NCBI RefSeq assembly: GCF_014839805.1
Contig: NC_051134.1
Location: 11,687,170-11,751,169, forward strand
Direction of reading: 5' to 3'
DNA: 64,000 nt
From: Manduca sexta
Taxonomy: Eukaryota > Arthropoda > Insecta > Lepidoptera > Sphingidae
Numbering within the stretch: position 1 is the first letter of the stretch; each line of letters opens with the position of its first letter. Below are positions 37,103-51,715 of this stretch, piece by piece. A program made the translations under genes and the position numbers. The notes below the pieces were generated by a model. It did not search any database. It was given only the letters and a program-made list of their open reading frames with translations, and was not told the DNA's origin.

Positions 37103-38932
37103 AAGAGTTCCTCTATCTCAGTTTTACATACAAAACAGAAAAAATTTTAAAACTATATTTACAAAACAAACGATTTTCTCGAAATAAGGTTTCACTGACA
37201 TACCACCACCGTGCCCTTAGCACGGTAGAATAGTTAGTTACAATCACACCCTCGAATTAACACGTAGAGTTATAAAACGCTAATGCAATAGTATTATCAA
37301 ATAAATGAACGAGTTTACTTAGTAAAAGATATGAACTAACGCGGAACCAAGGCATCATGTATGACATTAGTGGAACAGCGCGCAGTGGGAACGCGGTTAC
37401 GATATACCTGGGTATTGTGGCGTGAGAATGACGGTGGCTCCCAGAGGCGTTAGCCGTGACCCTGCTTCCTATACTCATTAATGTTGTTATAGATTGAGAT
37501 GTGCGTAACATCGCCTATCAGGTATCAAGTAGTTGTTTATTCGACTCGAACGGTTTATCTCTTTCAGGGATCAAATTGACAGAAACCAAAAATCCTTTCT
37601 TAATGCAAACTTTATGTGAGGAAACCCGATAAAATAGCAGAAACTGTAAATCTTGATACAAATTAAGCCAATAAGACTTACATATAATAAATTTTCCATT
37701 CATTACTGGTGTTGCGGTAAACACATAAATACTAGTATTATTTATTCATACGATTGATTAATATTACTAATAAATAAATGCGTAGAGGATTTATACGCTG
37801 GATTTATATGACACGTGTTCGTAATATAAAAATATTTTAGCCAAGTTCCAATGTTACCTGTGCGTGCGGTTACGATCCAAGACAATGGTCAATTCGAACC
37901 GAACGCCGCATATTCTTTACAAATAAATTAAAGGACGAGTGGTACTACAAGATATAACCTTCAAAGTGAGTAAAAGAGAATATCCAAAAAGTGATTTGTC
38001 AACATTCTCATGACTGGTTGCAATAAAATTCCTTAATATTCATAATTACATTGTAGCGTATTTAAATTAAATAAAATACTGAGTATTCTAATGATTCTCA
38101 AAAACGTCAGTAACATTTGCTAATCGTGTGTTTAATGATTACTAATTAATTCCTGATGTATCTAATTGCACGATTTTACTTAACGTCTTGATAGTGCTTA
38201 CATAAACCGCCGGTGTACGTATACGGAAAAGGAATAAATTTAATACAAAATCTAACCTTTTACAGCTTTATCAAAGGAGAATATTAATAAGATGAGATAT
38301 AGTGGTAGCTTCCACCGTTAATGATCATTTGCTTGAAAGGCGTGAAGGTAAAACACTAATTAATGGATATATTTCAATTTATGTTCATAGTGTACTGGGT
38401 ATACTTTACAAACTCTATGTCACTTTTATCGCTTATTGTTAGTATTTACTGCGACAGCGTCCTTAGCAAAGCGCGTTATGTATTCCCGGGACAAATTGCC
38501 TTCGTTGGCTACGAGACAATAGGCCTTCGGAGGTCAACGACGAGTAATGCATTCAAAAATTCTCTGTAGGCATTCTATAATAAACGTATGCAAATTAGCA
38601 TAAATTTTCCAAAACCTATGACCGCATTTATCTTCATTATCTATCTATGAAAAGACTTCTAACTTTCTATATTTCTCAATTCTGTTGTTCGCAACGTTTA
38701 CTTGTTACAAAGTGCCATGAGTCAGTAAAAGGCGCCGGGTAAGATTTCGACACAAAGATAACTTGCGGTTAACTTTAAAACACGCTGTCGCTTAGTTGTA
38801 TTAAGAGCTTATTATGAGTCATTTACTAGAATATAATCTAGAAAAGACAATAGACATTTTCTAGCCACCGACACGACGTTATTTAGTTACTTAACTTAAA
38901 GAATAATATTGATTACAATAAACAAAACTTAC

Positions 38933-39175
38933 TCTAAACAATGACAATGTAACGGGGCTAATAAGTTGTGAGTCCGGGGCGTCGTATCGACAGGCGGAGG
39001 GCGGGCGCGAGCGCGGCAGCGTGTTGTGCCGCACGCCGGCCAGCGAGCCGGTGAGCATGTCCTTGGGCGGCAGCAGCTCCCGGTCGCGCAGCCCCTCGAT
39101 CTTCTGCTTCTGTATCGCCGTGCCGCTCTTCCCGCCATCGCTCGACTCCTTACGCTTGTACCGAAACTTTATCAT
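38933..39175 (-). CDS. Candidate alternative first exon of the echinus-like gene
   Basis: An ATG at 39175 (G at -3) opens 81 codons, starting MIKFRYKRKESSDGGKSG and ending ISPVTLSLFR. The frame ends at a consensus donor GTAAGTTTTG (38923-38932), phase 0. An in-frame TAA lies 14 codons upstream, so this is the first ATG of its frame. The exon is much GC-richer than the intron around it and sits on the same strand inside the echinus intron, so it is phase-compatible with the acceptor at 34375. Joined there, it would give an isoform lacking the catalytic-cysteine region and VLWHLDIF block. The residues, basic and Ser/Arg-rich, match no domain I recognise. Alternatives: the first exon of an unrelated nested gene whose other exons I have not seen, or a false positive. 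Confidence 0.6.
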
Positions 39176-39176
39176 C

Positions 39177-39284
39177 TCACCGACTGGTCCGCATCGCTCG
39201 AGCCGATCACGCGATTAACTAAATTCAGTTCAAAGCTTATTCAATCTCCATTCCGGTCGTGACCGAATACAATGGCTCTGCACT
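39177..39284 (-). promoter_or_regulatory. Possible leader and initiator of the alternative first exon, with two uORFs
   Basis: On the minus strand an initiator-like TATATTCAGTG lies with its A at 39284. Between it and the ATG at 39175 are two tiny upstream ORFs: 39237-39251 (M E I E stop) and 39177-39194 (M R T S R stop), the second ending one base before the main ATG. No clear TATA box at the usual distance or downstream promoter element was found, so the start site is a guess. Confidence 0.25.
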
Positions 39285-42234
39285 GAATATACATATCGGT
39301 TCGTGTCCGCAAACAACTCTAAACGGCAATAAGTAAACCAAACACGTAGTATTGAGAAACTTCACATTTGAATTCCACACGATACGTGCACGTTAAGATA
39401 TGCCCATCCGCACTAGCTCTTAACTATTTTATTCGCATATAATATGTATTTTTTTATCACAACGAGTACTTTGAATATTAATGCACCGGGTTTGGGCGCG
39501 AACGCCAGTTGCGTAGAAGGTGCACCGCAGCAGGTGGTCACAAAAGTTTTATAAAATCCAACTGCCGGAGTGCATTAAACCACTAATTGACGCACATAAT
39601 GTATACTCGAATCACTTTCAACGTTATAAACAACTAGTTGTATAATATTAAATATGGCAATACACGAGCGCACGACTCGGAGGCTTTCGAACAGACTGAC
39701 TTGAGACTAGAGGTAGACACGCGAAGGCGGGACACCCGAGCGCCTCTACCTTCCAGGTACCTACAATTTTTTATAATCTATTGTTAACTTAACTCACGTG
39801 GGTTACGCTCTGTCTCTTTCTGCCGCAAGTAATACTGAAGCTCCGTATACAAATTTTACAATGACGAGCTTTTGTTTAAATTTCTATGGAGATAACTCAA
39901 AGCCTCGTAAAGCTATAAACTGTTTAAATTACTGCCATATTAGGCAACACGTGCACACAGCGTGTTAAATAGTTACATCTAGGAATTTGACAATGTTCTT
40001 CCTAAAATGAAAAATAACACGCTATTATGATTTGTGGCGGCTAGTTAGTGAAATTAGATGTAACGAATTGGAACATAAAAGATATATCTTTATCGACATA
40101 GCCGAATATTTTAGAGATACGAGAAACATTGTTCACACACGCTCTCATTCCTCAACTATTTGAATGAATCATAACACGAGTATGTGAAAAAAAAGTCGAC
40201 TTGAGAATGTAGAGACGGACCCTTGGGTCTTGAATTGAAGTGGCCAAAGAAATTATTTTATGGTCGGTTAAGCTTTAACCTTATGGGTATATTCATCATA
40301 TGAATGAACTTTCACGTCACGTGAGTCAGATTGTAAGTATGTCGGAGTTGTAAAATACTTGGTCAGTTTCCTCAAAGCCGGTCCGGTTCAAACGCAGTAA
40401 TCTTACGTTCAGAACTACTTCGAAAATTTTAAATAATTGACTATAATTTTAAATTGACTTTCTTCGTGTATTAAGCTACCAATTTAAAATGTAGTTACAG
40501 CAATATAATAATATATATCAATAACATAATTTGAACGAGTACTTTAAATAAAATAGATCACACATTAACAATTTAATTGAACTATACTCAACAATTTAAA
40601 GACATATTTTCTTTATTTTTTACAAAATATGTTTAATATTATAACGCTTGAGCATAAACATTTGCCAGTTTTAGAAACTGTTTTTAGATTACGTATAACG
40701 GATACGATAAAAAAAATCGTGATGAAACTGTTCACATGGGTTTTCGAAGGATGTTGATTCATTCCTTATTACGTTATTGTTTAGCATAATCGCCTTGGAA
40801 GGTTGTAAACGTTGCGATCCAGCGTTCACTTCTCCGAATCGGTCCGTTAAGATCACCTCTTAAGGAAAACTGAACAAAAGCTACACCTACATACTGTGAT
40901 CGCGTTTTGTCATGTTTATTATAAGGAAATATGACCCGGTTTAAGAGTCGTGCGCAAAATGTTCACTGTACTTTCGTCGATTACTTTCATATGAAAAGTG
41001 AAGGTTACCGAATGCGTTTTATCAAACATACCGAGGTTATAAGTTTTCATTCGTGAGTTGGAACCATTTGTAAAGGAAGTGTTACGTGTATCAATAAACA
41101 ACAGCGCGCATTTCCCATGCGAGTTCGCGATCCGGTTACACTACCTATTGGATATAACGGATTGTGAGAAAGGTTGACTTGGAATCATTTCTGGCAACTC
41201 TCGCATTACAAGTGATTTAATCGTATTATTTAGATTTTTAATGTTAGGTTAATAGCTGTTAAAATTGAATAAGACTATTAATTTTCTCATAGGACATTTA
41301 CGTTTCCAATAAAATATTTGAATCAACGACAAAGCTATGTTTTTATATGTGTCATTTGAACAGTAATCAGTAACTATTTTGAATTTATCTAATCATCCAA
41401 TTAATTAATAATACATACAAATAATTTGTCAGACCTTTGCATAAAATGTGACTTTCGTGACAAAACACGCGTAACTTAAAATATTTCCAACCACTTATTT
41501 TTAATACTATTTGCGAACCGCGATACCGTTGCTCAAACATGTGGAACTTTTCAAGAAATTCTTATTGAATAAAGATAATGTTATTAACTGAACTTTTATA
41601 CTTTAATAAATATGATATATTTCAAATAATATTTGTGATGCAATTCGAATTAGACTAAATGGTATGTGAATAAACACCTTCGTTTTCCTGTTAAATTGCA
41701 CCAAAATATATCCAAAGATATATTGGCATTACATGTAGCCATTTCGAATGCGTAATTATAGGAACCGGCGCTCCAAAAACAGATGGCCAATACACTAACA
41801 GGGTGTTACCAAGGTGTGTGTTACAAACAACAGTATTCGATATTATCTAAACTTAATTCTGTAGCATTAACTATTGCATCAATTTACCTATTGTTTTGTA
41901 GTCTGCTAGCTTTCAAGGCAATGTGTGTAATGGCTAGATGATTCACAATTGATTATATTATAATTAAATGAAGCAAAACTTGGAATGACTTGATAAATTT
42001 ATTAATATAGAATATTGATGGCTGCTTGATTAGTCAGAGACAAAAAACTGCTTAGAAAAACTTTTTTGCTGTTAGTTGAATTCTTTACTCTATTAGGAAG
42101 CGATAAAGAAAATAATTTACTATAAAAATATTATTATAAAACAAATTATTTTTTACCCCCACATTAATGCGTGAGCGAAGAACCTTGTTTAATAGGTAGA
42201 TAAAGCACCTGTCGCCGGAAAAAATATATTAGGG

Positions 42235-42510
42235 TGTTTCACGATAACATTTCAAATGACAATTATAGACTGTCGCATTCGTTATTCTACTGATATGAAA
42301 TATAAGCGCGAAGGTTTCTAAAGATGTTTGGATGTTCGGTACTTTATTAGAAGTACATGCATAAACCACTGAATTTTGATGAAATTTCGCACACATATTG
42401 AGTAACTCCGCGATCAATATTACATAGACTTTGTATCTTAGAAGCAGCGTAATGAAACAATTTTCGAAAACACTTTCACGTGAGCAGAACCGCAAACCAA
42501 AGCTAGTAAA
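42235..42510 (-). mobile_element. Old interspersed element fragment
   Basis: The end reads 'cacgtgagcagaaccgcaaa' then 'ccaaagctagta', an eroded form of the common terminus on the minus strand. The 88-codon minus-strand frame here lies within it and is not supported as a gene. Confidence 0.35.
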
Positions 42511-44371
42511 ATATAATAGAAAGGCGTAGTCTCGTGAAAGGCCAGTAGTTTGAACAAGGGCTCTATTACGCGTTATACTACGATCGTAGATTCGTAGCCT
42601 GTAGTGTGGTTACCAAGTGTGATGAACTCTCCCGTAACATTTCGATTGGTGCGAGACGTTGAAATAATCGCCAATCAAAATCGATTAGTTCTACGCGCAA
42701 CATCTAATTCAATTAAAACGCAGTAATATACCATTGTGCGAGTTCTCGGCTAAGTTGAACATTGTGTCGCACAAAGACATACTTTCAAGAATTTTAAGTC
42801 TATATACTTAGAATTGATACTTGGTTTATCACTGAGAATTAGTTAAATTCCAAGTATAAGATTTTATACCATAGGTAGTAATAAACATTTTCAAGAAAAA
42901 CACAACTCATGTTGTGGTACTAATACTTTAATAGAGCTTCCTAAATATTTAAATACTAATCTTTGCGTATTACTTATCATAATAGTATTTTGAGTGCCTC
43001 CAAAATGTCCCGGACACGTGTGCGGATGACTTGTGGAATTCAATGCATAGTTCCATATACTAAGATTTTACGGCGAATTGGAATCGATCACTGCGTAACT
43101 ATTTCTTAAGGAATATTTGATGGTCTAGTCGGAATTTTCTACCTCTTAAGATATTGTTAACGTTTACTGTGCTTTACATGGAATAGAAACAGCACCATCT
43201 ATTAACAGTTCCGAATCCGCACAAAATATCTTTAATAAAAATATGGATATTATTAAAATCTAAAAAGGGGTTCATGGTAGACACTGCAAAGGACTTCTGA
43301 GTCAATGCGGAACACAATATCCTAAGCTAATATCAAGTTTATGGTTATGTGAGTACATATTATGTTTGATCGTGCAGAAATCGCTACCGGTAGGGCAGTG
43401 TTTATGATACCGATTCAATGCAAATAAATAGTGGGAGGATGCGTACTTAAACAAGTACAATGAGCAATTGATAAACACATGTGTGGGCTTGGTTCGAATT
43501 AAATATGGGGGTATACTCAATAAATGGAAGCACGGATTACAATTTTGACTCTTTTGTGCTGTTATCACTTTATCTGTCGTTCTTAACAAAGTGATAAGCT
43601 TTTCTCTACAAAACAAAGACGTTTATCCTGTGTTTACGCAATGACTAACTAAGGTACCTACGTTGTAGCGATAATTTGCGGCTTTATGGATACAGCTCAC
43701 TGCAATTTAAAAATGCCACAGCGCCCTACAATACCTACTTAAAATGTTTATGTTTGAATTATCTTCATAAACAAGTGCCATAATATACTTAATCCGTGCT
43801 TTTTGCAACTTGTTTTGATAATGTCAACCGACATAGTGGGCGAACATTTTAGGTAACCAAGAAGTGGGTGCAACTAGTTCAATGACATTTCTAGGAGATA
43901 ATACCTATCACTAATTGGCATTAAGTGCGATAGGTAAATGGTAAAAAGCATTGCTCTTAATGAGTGGTGATGTCAGAAACATATCTCTCGTGTATAATTT
44001 TCACGCGCAGGACATGCGTCGTCAGCTCAAATGACGTGAGTTGAGTGACAGTTGGTAGATGAAAGAGGCAGTAGGGTAAAACCTGAGACAAATACCTCAC
44101 AAATCCAACACATTGAGCCAAAAACGGGTGGACAAAGTGGGGTAATGTGTGTATTGAGAGCTGACCTTTCCTCTTTACTAATAAAAGCAGGCCTATTGCG
44201 AACTTTATGTTAATTTAACACCAAAAGAGAAAAACGTGAAGGCAATTCGCAAATCAAAATGCAAATACACGCCTAGTTCGCGACTTACAAGATGAGATTT
44301 TTACCAGATGTGGGATTTAAAAAGTGGAACATGTTAATTGATGCTTTATTCCGTTTCTTTAGTAGCTTGGG

Positions 44372-44389
44372 TATACGGTATACCGTATA
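44372..44389. repeat. 18-bp perfect palindrome
   Basis: TATACGGTATACCGTATA is its own reverse complement. It could be a dimeric binding site or chance. Confidence 0.7.
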
Positions 44390-47047
44390 GAGAACATACG
44401 TCATAGGTAAATCGTAATGAGTTGTGGAACATAGGTAATTAGAACTGTTTCTATGATAACATCGTGAACTAATGTGAAATAGATTAGACACGTTACTGCG
44501 TTGCAGGCTAGACAATGTCGCAAGTGGAAAGGCAATGTATTGAAATGTCCCACTGAACATGTATGATTTGTTGTTACACCAACGTGACCCTGAAGTTTTC
44601 GTCTCACGTTTACTTATTGCGGCGCTGTGTCGCGAACACATTTAAATATATTAACAGTAATATTCAGTGCTCAGCCATCGCTTGTCTCATACAAGGCTAA
44701 CTACTAACCGATTTACTATGAAATCAACACACGCGTACAATACCGCTCACTTGATTAGTACACAGATTTAAGTGATAATGAACTTTGACACTTGCACTTT
44801 TCACTTTTCCACAACGTAGAACACTTTATCACTATTGTACACAATGTACCACTAACGTAAAAATATATTTTAACATGAGAAATATTAAGAAAGAATATTT
44901 TAATTAACTCTTAAAAAAACAACTACGCGCCACGATACAGAGGCTGCGCGTTTACGACTGTGAGTGTAGTAACAACGACAGTCGACATACGCGCACGCGT
45001 GCGACAGAGATGCACGACGAAGGCTTTGGCGCCAAACACATATTCGTTAAGGTGCGAGTGAGAGGTGCGGGAGGCTTGCGCGGGAGTCCGGTTACGTATC
45101 TCGTTATGGTGAAGATTGAACTCTTTGTATGAAGAAACACCACACTTCGGATTGTTTAAAACGTGTCATTACATTAATACGTGGGTGACAAGTAACAGAA
45201 AGAAAATCGTGACGTAAACAACTCCATTTATAGCTTATCAAAAAAATCAAACCTAGGTCTTTATTTACAATATTTCGTAGCCACATTTCACACAATTCAG
45301 CTGAACAAACACCTTTTTTTCCTGTATCTTACATTTGCAAAATACATGAGTATCTAAAACCTCCATATTTGTACATAAGTATTTGGCCAGTGAACTGTAA
45401 TTAAACCAGTGTGGCGAGTCTACGATTACATGACCAGCCATCTATTACTATCTAGTCTAGATCATCGACCGCGGTGTCTGTTTCTAAACCTTCACTATAC
45501 ACTGAGGAGTTTTGGACAGGTATTGAATTTTAAATAATTTACGACTATCGTCTACAACTTTGGATATTTAAGTGCCTAAAATGTGAAACACAGAGTGATC
45601 AAACTACGTTCTAAAAGTGTACAACATTGTAATCATTCAGAGTTGCAATAATTTAATTTTAGTAAGAACTCATATTGTAACAGAAACGATTACAATGAAT
45701 ACCAAAGATACACAAATGCATACACATTCTTAATAAAATATATTTCTAAACATAAAAACAAAATGACTTCCTACAATGCCATATAAGAACAAGAAACCGG
45801 CTCACATAAAATGATGTCACTCTTAAAATGACAATTCTGCATGTAAAATTCTGAGTAAACGGGGTAAGACTGCGGTTGGCATACCGGTTTCGTCGCGTGA
45901 TACATGCAGAAAAGGTATCCAATAGAAATATGGTCTATTTAAATCCTAATTTGGTAAGAAAAAGTTTATGTCTTCAGGCTTGCAACCAATCCCTGTATAT
46001 CATAGAAAATCCTGATAGAGTCGTTAACATTGATATCATTCAGGTAGATTCACAAAAGCTTCTAGTAAAAGCTAGTATCGTCATTATATAAAAAAAATAC
46101 ATACATTTATTCCATAACAACACAAACCAGTGTCACAAAGGTACTAATCAAAATTTATATGAAAAACAAACCCAGTGGGTTGTTATTTTAAAGTAATGTG
46201 ACATCCACACTGTTGATACGAACATATCGATATCGGTATCGCCACAACATTGTAACGCGATCACATGTTTATCACTGCTGTTTGTTATTGTTGCATACAG
46301 GCGTCAGATTACATAAACTCTACACGTAATAGGTTCATTACAGGAGTTACGAGTACTGATGATCAAAATAGTAATTATAGTGTACATAAAGAATATCGAT
46401 AATTAACGAAGATTCTAGTAGCATATACTGCTTTTCAAAAACAACTTACTCTATAATATTTTAAATATGGGAGTATTTGGTGATGTTACTTAGCTAGTCA
46501 CGCGTGAATCGGGTACATAGAGCGTATTTTGATTAAAAAATAATATACAGTCTACTATTCATCCCAAAAGAGAATAGTTAAGTACGTCTGCTCCAGAAGA
46601 ATTTCAAGCAATCAAAATTACCAGTAACAAATTGTGTTGAATTAATTTACGATAAGTATGGAATGAATTTTATTTCACATGAACTACACAACAATAACTA
46701 CCCGTATTTGTAGGACAAAGTTCAAAACAATTTGACAAGCATATCAAATCGACCAAATATGAAAAAATACTAAGAACAACTTTCTACTAATTACAATACA
46801 CAGTACAATCTATTCAAACGTCACACAATATGATCATAGACTTTAAAGACAAGAAATTCGTTTTATCAACGCGTTCGTGCGCAGTAACGAGGTGTAAATG
46901 TCAAAAGGTTTCTCTTATGCCGAAGGTAACCGCGATATGAAGGTTACACAACAATAAATGCTCAATGAAATTCCATACATTCTTAAAATATTAATAAAAT
47001 AATAGTGAGTTTAATTATATACAGAAATAAGGTCAATGTATAATGAT

Positions 47048-47286
47048 TACCCACACAGTCAATCACGTGTTTATCCCCGTAGAGGTAGGCAGAGACGCAA
47101 CTAGTGCACTCACTTTCCGCCATGTTTATTCCGTTCCATGATGCGATAGGAGGAGAGCCTATCGGCCACAAATTCCAGACTTCACACTGATACTGAGTAG
47201 AAAAACCCAATATCTATGCCAGACCTGGAGACCGAACCCGAGAAGTTAGACTGTAGTCGTACCGTAATAGAACTATTCCGATGGGA
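47048..47286 (-). mobile_element. Diverged SINE
   Basis: 'atgcgataggaggagagcct', 'gtagaaaaacccaatatc', and 'ctggagaccgaacccgagaa' match the SINE at 22205 on the minus strand. The flanks GTCAATGTATAATGAT and GTCAATATAATGAT may be a decayed target-site duplication. Confidence 0.75.
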
Positions 47287-50200
47287 GTCAATATAATGAT
47301 AAACACAAATCAATCATAAATAATGTAGTAAAGTATAATTAAATTTATACAAATGAATCACACATAAAAATTTGCCGTTTGGTATTTTTCATTTCTAGTA
47401 AAATTTGCAGTTTAAATGTAAACTTAAGTAAAATAGAAATGACCTGATAAATAAATTGACAGCGTGATCTGTGTCGATATGCAGCTGAGAATAACGTGCA
47501 TCTGGACAAAAGTAAACGTTTGACAATTACAAGAAAATAAGTATAGCTTTGTCATGAGAAAACGTGGACTTCTCTATGAAAGAGCATTGACTTCAACAAT
47601 AGAACCTTCGACGTTCACACGGCAATAAAATGTTAGCTACAGATCATCGGTGGTCAACTCTGATGTTTTACTATGTTAAAAACAAATTGTTTTCGGAAAC
47701 GCAGACAATTTATTTATTAAAAATAACTTAGGACCATTATTATAATTATTTTTGATTAGAACATTAATTGCAGAGAACTGCAATTTTCTATAATCTTAAT
47801 ATACTTCGTGTCGGCGGATAATCTTGTAAAGCCGATGATCACGTACGAATTGGCAACGAGACAACACGTATCCAATATGAAGTGTCGCCGGTAAAATGGC
47901 CACGAACGCCGGTATCATCTTACTCGTATGTATGTCGATGTCCCACTTCGTACACACTTGTTCATTTCACTTACAACGAGTTTCACGCCCAAATATTGGC
48001 CTCCTAACTGAGATAAAGTTTACTTTAAAAATAAACGTCTGCGACAACTCGCTTAAATTAATAGAGTTTCCGTTTTGGCCCGGCTGGTCAACTTCGTTGC
48101 GCAAATATTTGCAGTTTGAAACCAATAAAAAATATATTATCGGAAATGTTGAGACGGTGACCGTTAGGTACTGTACTGGCCAATAATTACTTAATGGAGG
48201 CAGATATATTTTTCTAGGTAATTGGTGTGCAGTCATTTTTGAAATCTACATTACTTATAAAAAAAATACATACACGGCAACTAAAGCACCATTAGACAGA
48301 ATCCATTAAATGCAAAATATCATGCCAATATAAACATAAATTGTGTAATTATACTCTGGTATTTTATTGACATGAGAATAATTCCTCACTCAACGAAGTT
48401 CTGTAGAAGCAAAGCTACCAGGCAAATAGTTTTATAACAATCAGCGTTTATCAATAATTACAGTAGATAACACTGGGCAGAAATAATAGTTGAAATAATT
48501 TTGCATTCCTCAAGCTATTCGAGCTTGGCTACTCGCTTTGAAGGTTGAAGTGTACGTCTGTCGCAACCCTACCGTGTTGTTTCTAAACCTCTCGTTTTTA
48601 ATTTTGTCTTACTGATTATTGTTAAAAGTATGTTTACATAAGTTTGTAATTGTCAACTAACGATCGTAAATTTTAAGATATTTGTTTAAGTGCTTTTTAA
48701 ATACACATTGGGACAGGATTAAAGTTACTCAGTTACAAAAAGTAGTTTTCAATCTAACTAATGTCAATTGGACTCCACAAAATATTAGAAATTAGAAAAA
48801 AAAAACATTATAATTTTCTTCGATTTACTTTAAATAATCTATTTGAACCTAACAACATTAATCTTAGAGAACATATCAAAAATATCTTAATAAAATAAAA
48901 CCGGTATGCACATTTATGAATGTTGCAATAAAACATACTTTACGCAAGTCAACTGTGGACTCGCACACAACTCAAAGTAACAACAAACTTGACAACCTTC
49001 GTATAAAATGCCATAACATTTGCCTTACTAAGAATGTGTTTGTTAAAGATGTTTGTAGTAATTAAAGTTTTATATGTTGCAAACCATAAAGCAGGCAACG
49101 AAGCAAAAGGCTGATGCCGCGCATAAACACAAACAATAGCAGGATACAATGTTTGATGCGATGACCTTTTGCGAAAAGAACATATTAATGAATCCTTTAG
49201 TTGATAGTAAGCTCTATTGAGACCTAAACTTTTTTAGAAACCTCTACACGGTACTGAAAAGCACTTCTTAGTCTGAGATTGGATGTTGGTCTCACAATGA
49301 CCATAGATTATACTGAGTGCAATATCCTAGAAACCGGAACACTGCTCACTAGTGCTACGGGTCTCAGACGATTCGACAGCAACTAGAATGGTTCTTGTAT
49401 ATGAAAAATTAAAATAAACAACTTTCGTTGATTTCTAAAAACTATACACTTTGTTGACGAAATACCACGACGTCTCTACTGACTTGGCTAGTATTTTCCA
49501 TAATATATATCTAAATTGTAAACTAATTCATAAAAAAGCGTTATCATGTATTTCAATGTGGAATTTAATTAAGTAATTTAAAATTTAAATTTAAATTTCT
49601 GGCGAAAGAACATTTGAAATAAATGTACTTTGTAAGTACATGTGTTTAAAATGCACATATCATAAAACATGAGTACGAAAGCTACAGTCACAAAAATATT
49701 AAAGAATGGGTCGTGCAACCACAGGAATTTAATTACAATATTGACATGACTCAACTTTGGGTGTGTAATTTTAGCAGACAAACCAGCATTGCCAAAATAA
49801 CCTTTATTGTTCTTGCAATTAATTTCAACAGAATATTTTATTAGCTATAAGTTGATCAGTCGAAAGTATCTTTAGTTCTTTCCATGGGATTTATAAATGA
49901 CAGTTTTAAATCTTTTAAAACATTCATTAATATTTTTACTATATAAAATGTACCTTGAGAATACTTTGTAAGCGTTTAAACAATAATTTATTCCGCCCAC
50001 GCAATTACCATGAACTTTGACGCAACAGTCGCTTGCACTGTACCAAAAGCGATTAATATCGCCATACATCAAAATGTATAGAGCAGTATAATACCAAGTG
50101 ATTTGTTAGTATTTACAAAGTTAAGGAATATTTAAAGCGTTTGAATGCAGGCGCCATAGCGCCGGCTCTACTTTGCGGCCAGCACTTGCACGTGCGTTAG

Positions 50201-51715
50201 GGCTTGTACCTTCGAGATGTTTTCAGAACTTTCCAATGTAACAATGGTGTCTGGTTATGTTGTAAAATAGGGCTTATGTCAAACAAACAACTATTATGCA
50301 TTTTATAAAGTGTCTCTACGAAATACTTCTTTTAAAATGATGTATTTCTAAAGAATTACAGACATTACTGTCATATCATATTGTCAAATCGAAATACACA
50401 TCTAGAAATGTAGCTTCATGATCTCATTGTTGCTTGGTGGGCGAGAACCTTGGTCACAAACGACAAAGTAGGTGTCAACCAGATTACAAAGCCGTCTAGT
50501 CCTGTAATTTGAACCAATGCGTGATATTTTAACCCGCCCACGTAATCCTTATAACCTTTTAAGCTTAACTAACATGCAGTCTATCATATTACATTATTTC
50601 TTTAGAAACACAACCTTATACTAGAGTGTTAATAACTTTAACATCAATGCGCTTTTTTACTATTTTGAAACATAATTTCTGTGTCTCCAAACGCACTGAA
50701 AATACCTCGTTTAAAAATGGTACAATATCTGCGGATCGTCTTACAATGCTAAAATTAACAAAACTGTTAATCGGGGTTATTGGACCATTAATTGAAATTA
50801 CGAGCGGCAACGAAAAGTATAACCGAAGAATCCACTATTGTTATCGATACTGATTTACAACGCACAGGATGCTGTGTTCATAATGCAGGTAATGTTGGGT
50901 TTATACACGCATTTTTTGCAACACATCACACAATAGGGGTTTAGGAAACTATGGTTGTGTATTGACACGCAGCAAAAAGCACAATCACAGGTGGGTCGAT
51001 TTCGAAATATGATAAGCAAAATCTGTTATGAGATGGTTCATTTTAAATACTATCATTTTATTTTACTTGCAATTAAAGCTAAGATATTTCATAACACATC
51101 TTTAAACTATTAGACTCATTTTATTTCGAATCATGTGTATACAAGGCACTTTTAGTTAAAAGTATGGAGGGAAAACGCCAACAATATCAATGAATCTTAA
51201 ATTGTCTCCGGAACATGGCAAATTTATAGGAGCTTCATTTAATTGCTTCTAACTATTTTAAATAGAATTTAATAGAAGCTATCTTTAAATTTATATTGTC
51301 ACGTATTTATTATTATGCAATTCAATCTGCGACGGTAGCGCGGCGGTGCCTCGGTCAAATACGAACGTACAGAAAAAAATCACGCGGACTAGACCACGAT
51401 TTTATGGTGCGTTAGTCTCACTTCAGTTTACTTAGCTCCCACTACGATCTTTTTATTTTTTGTGTGATGCCAAGATTAACAATATTTTAATAATATACAT
51501 TCGTGATTCAGTTGAAATAAGCATATAATATACATTTTTGATTGATTTGACTAAACATATATACAAAAAATGTTAAAGGTTTCATTTACACTAGTAAATT
51601 ACTCTAAGCGACAAACAACGAATTTTAATTCATTATGTTGGTCCAGTATACTAATGTTAATTGATTATTACAATAAAATACTTTTCTTGAATTAAATAGG
51701 GATAAGTTGTAAGAA

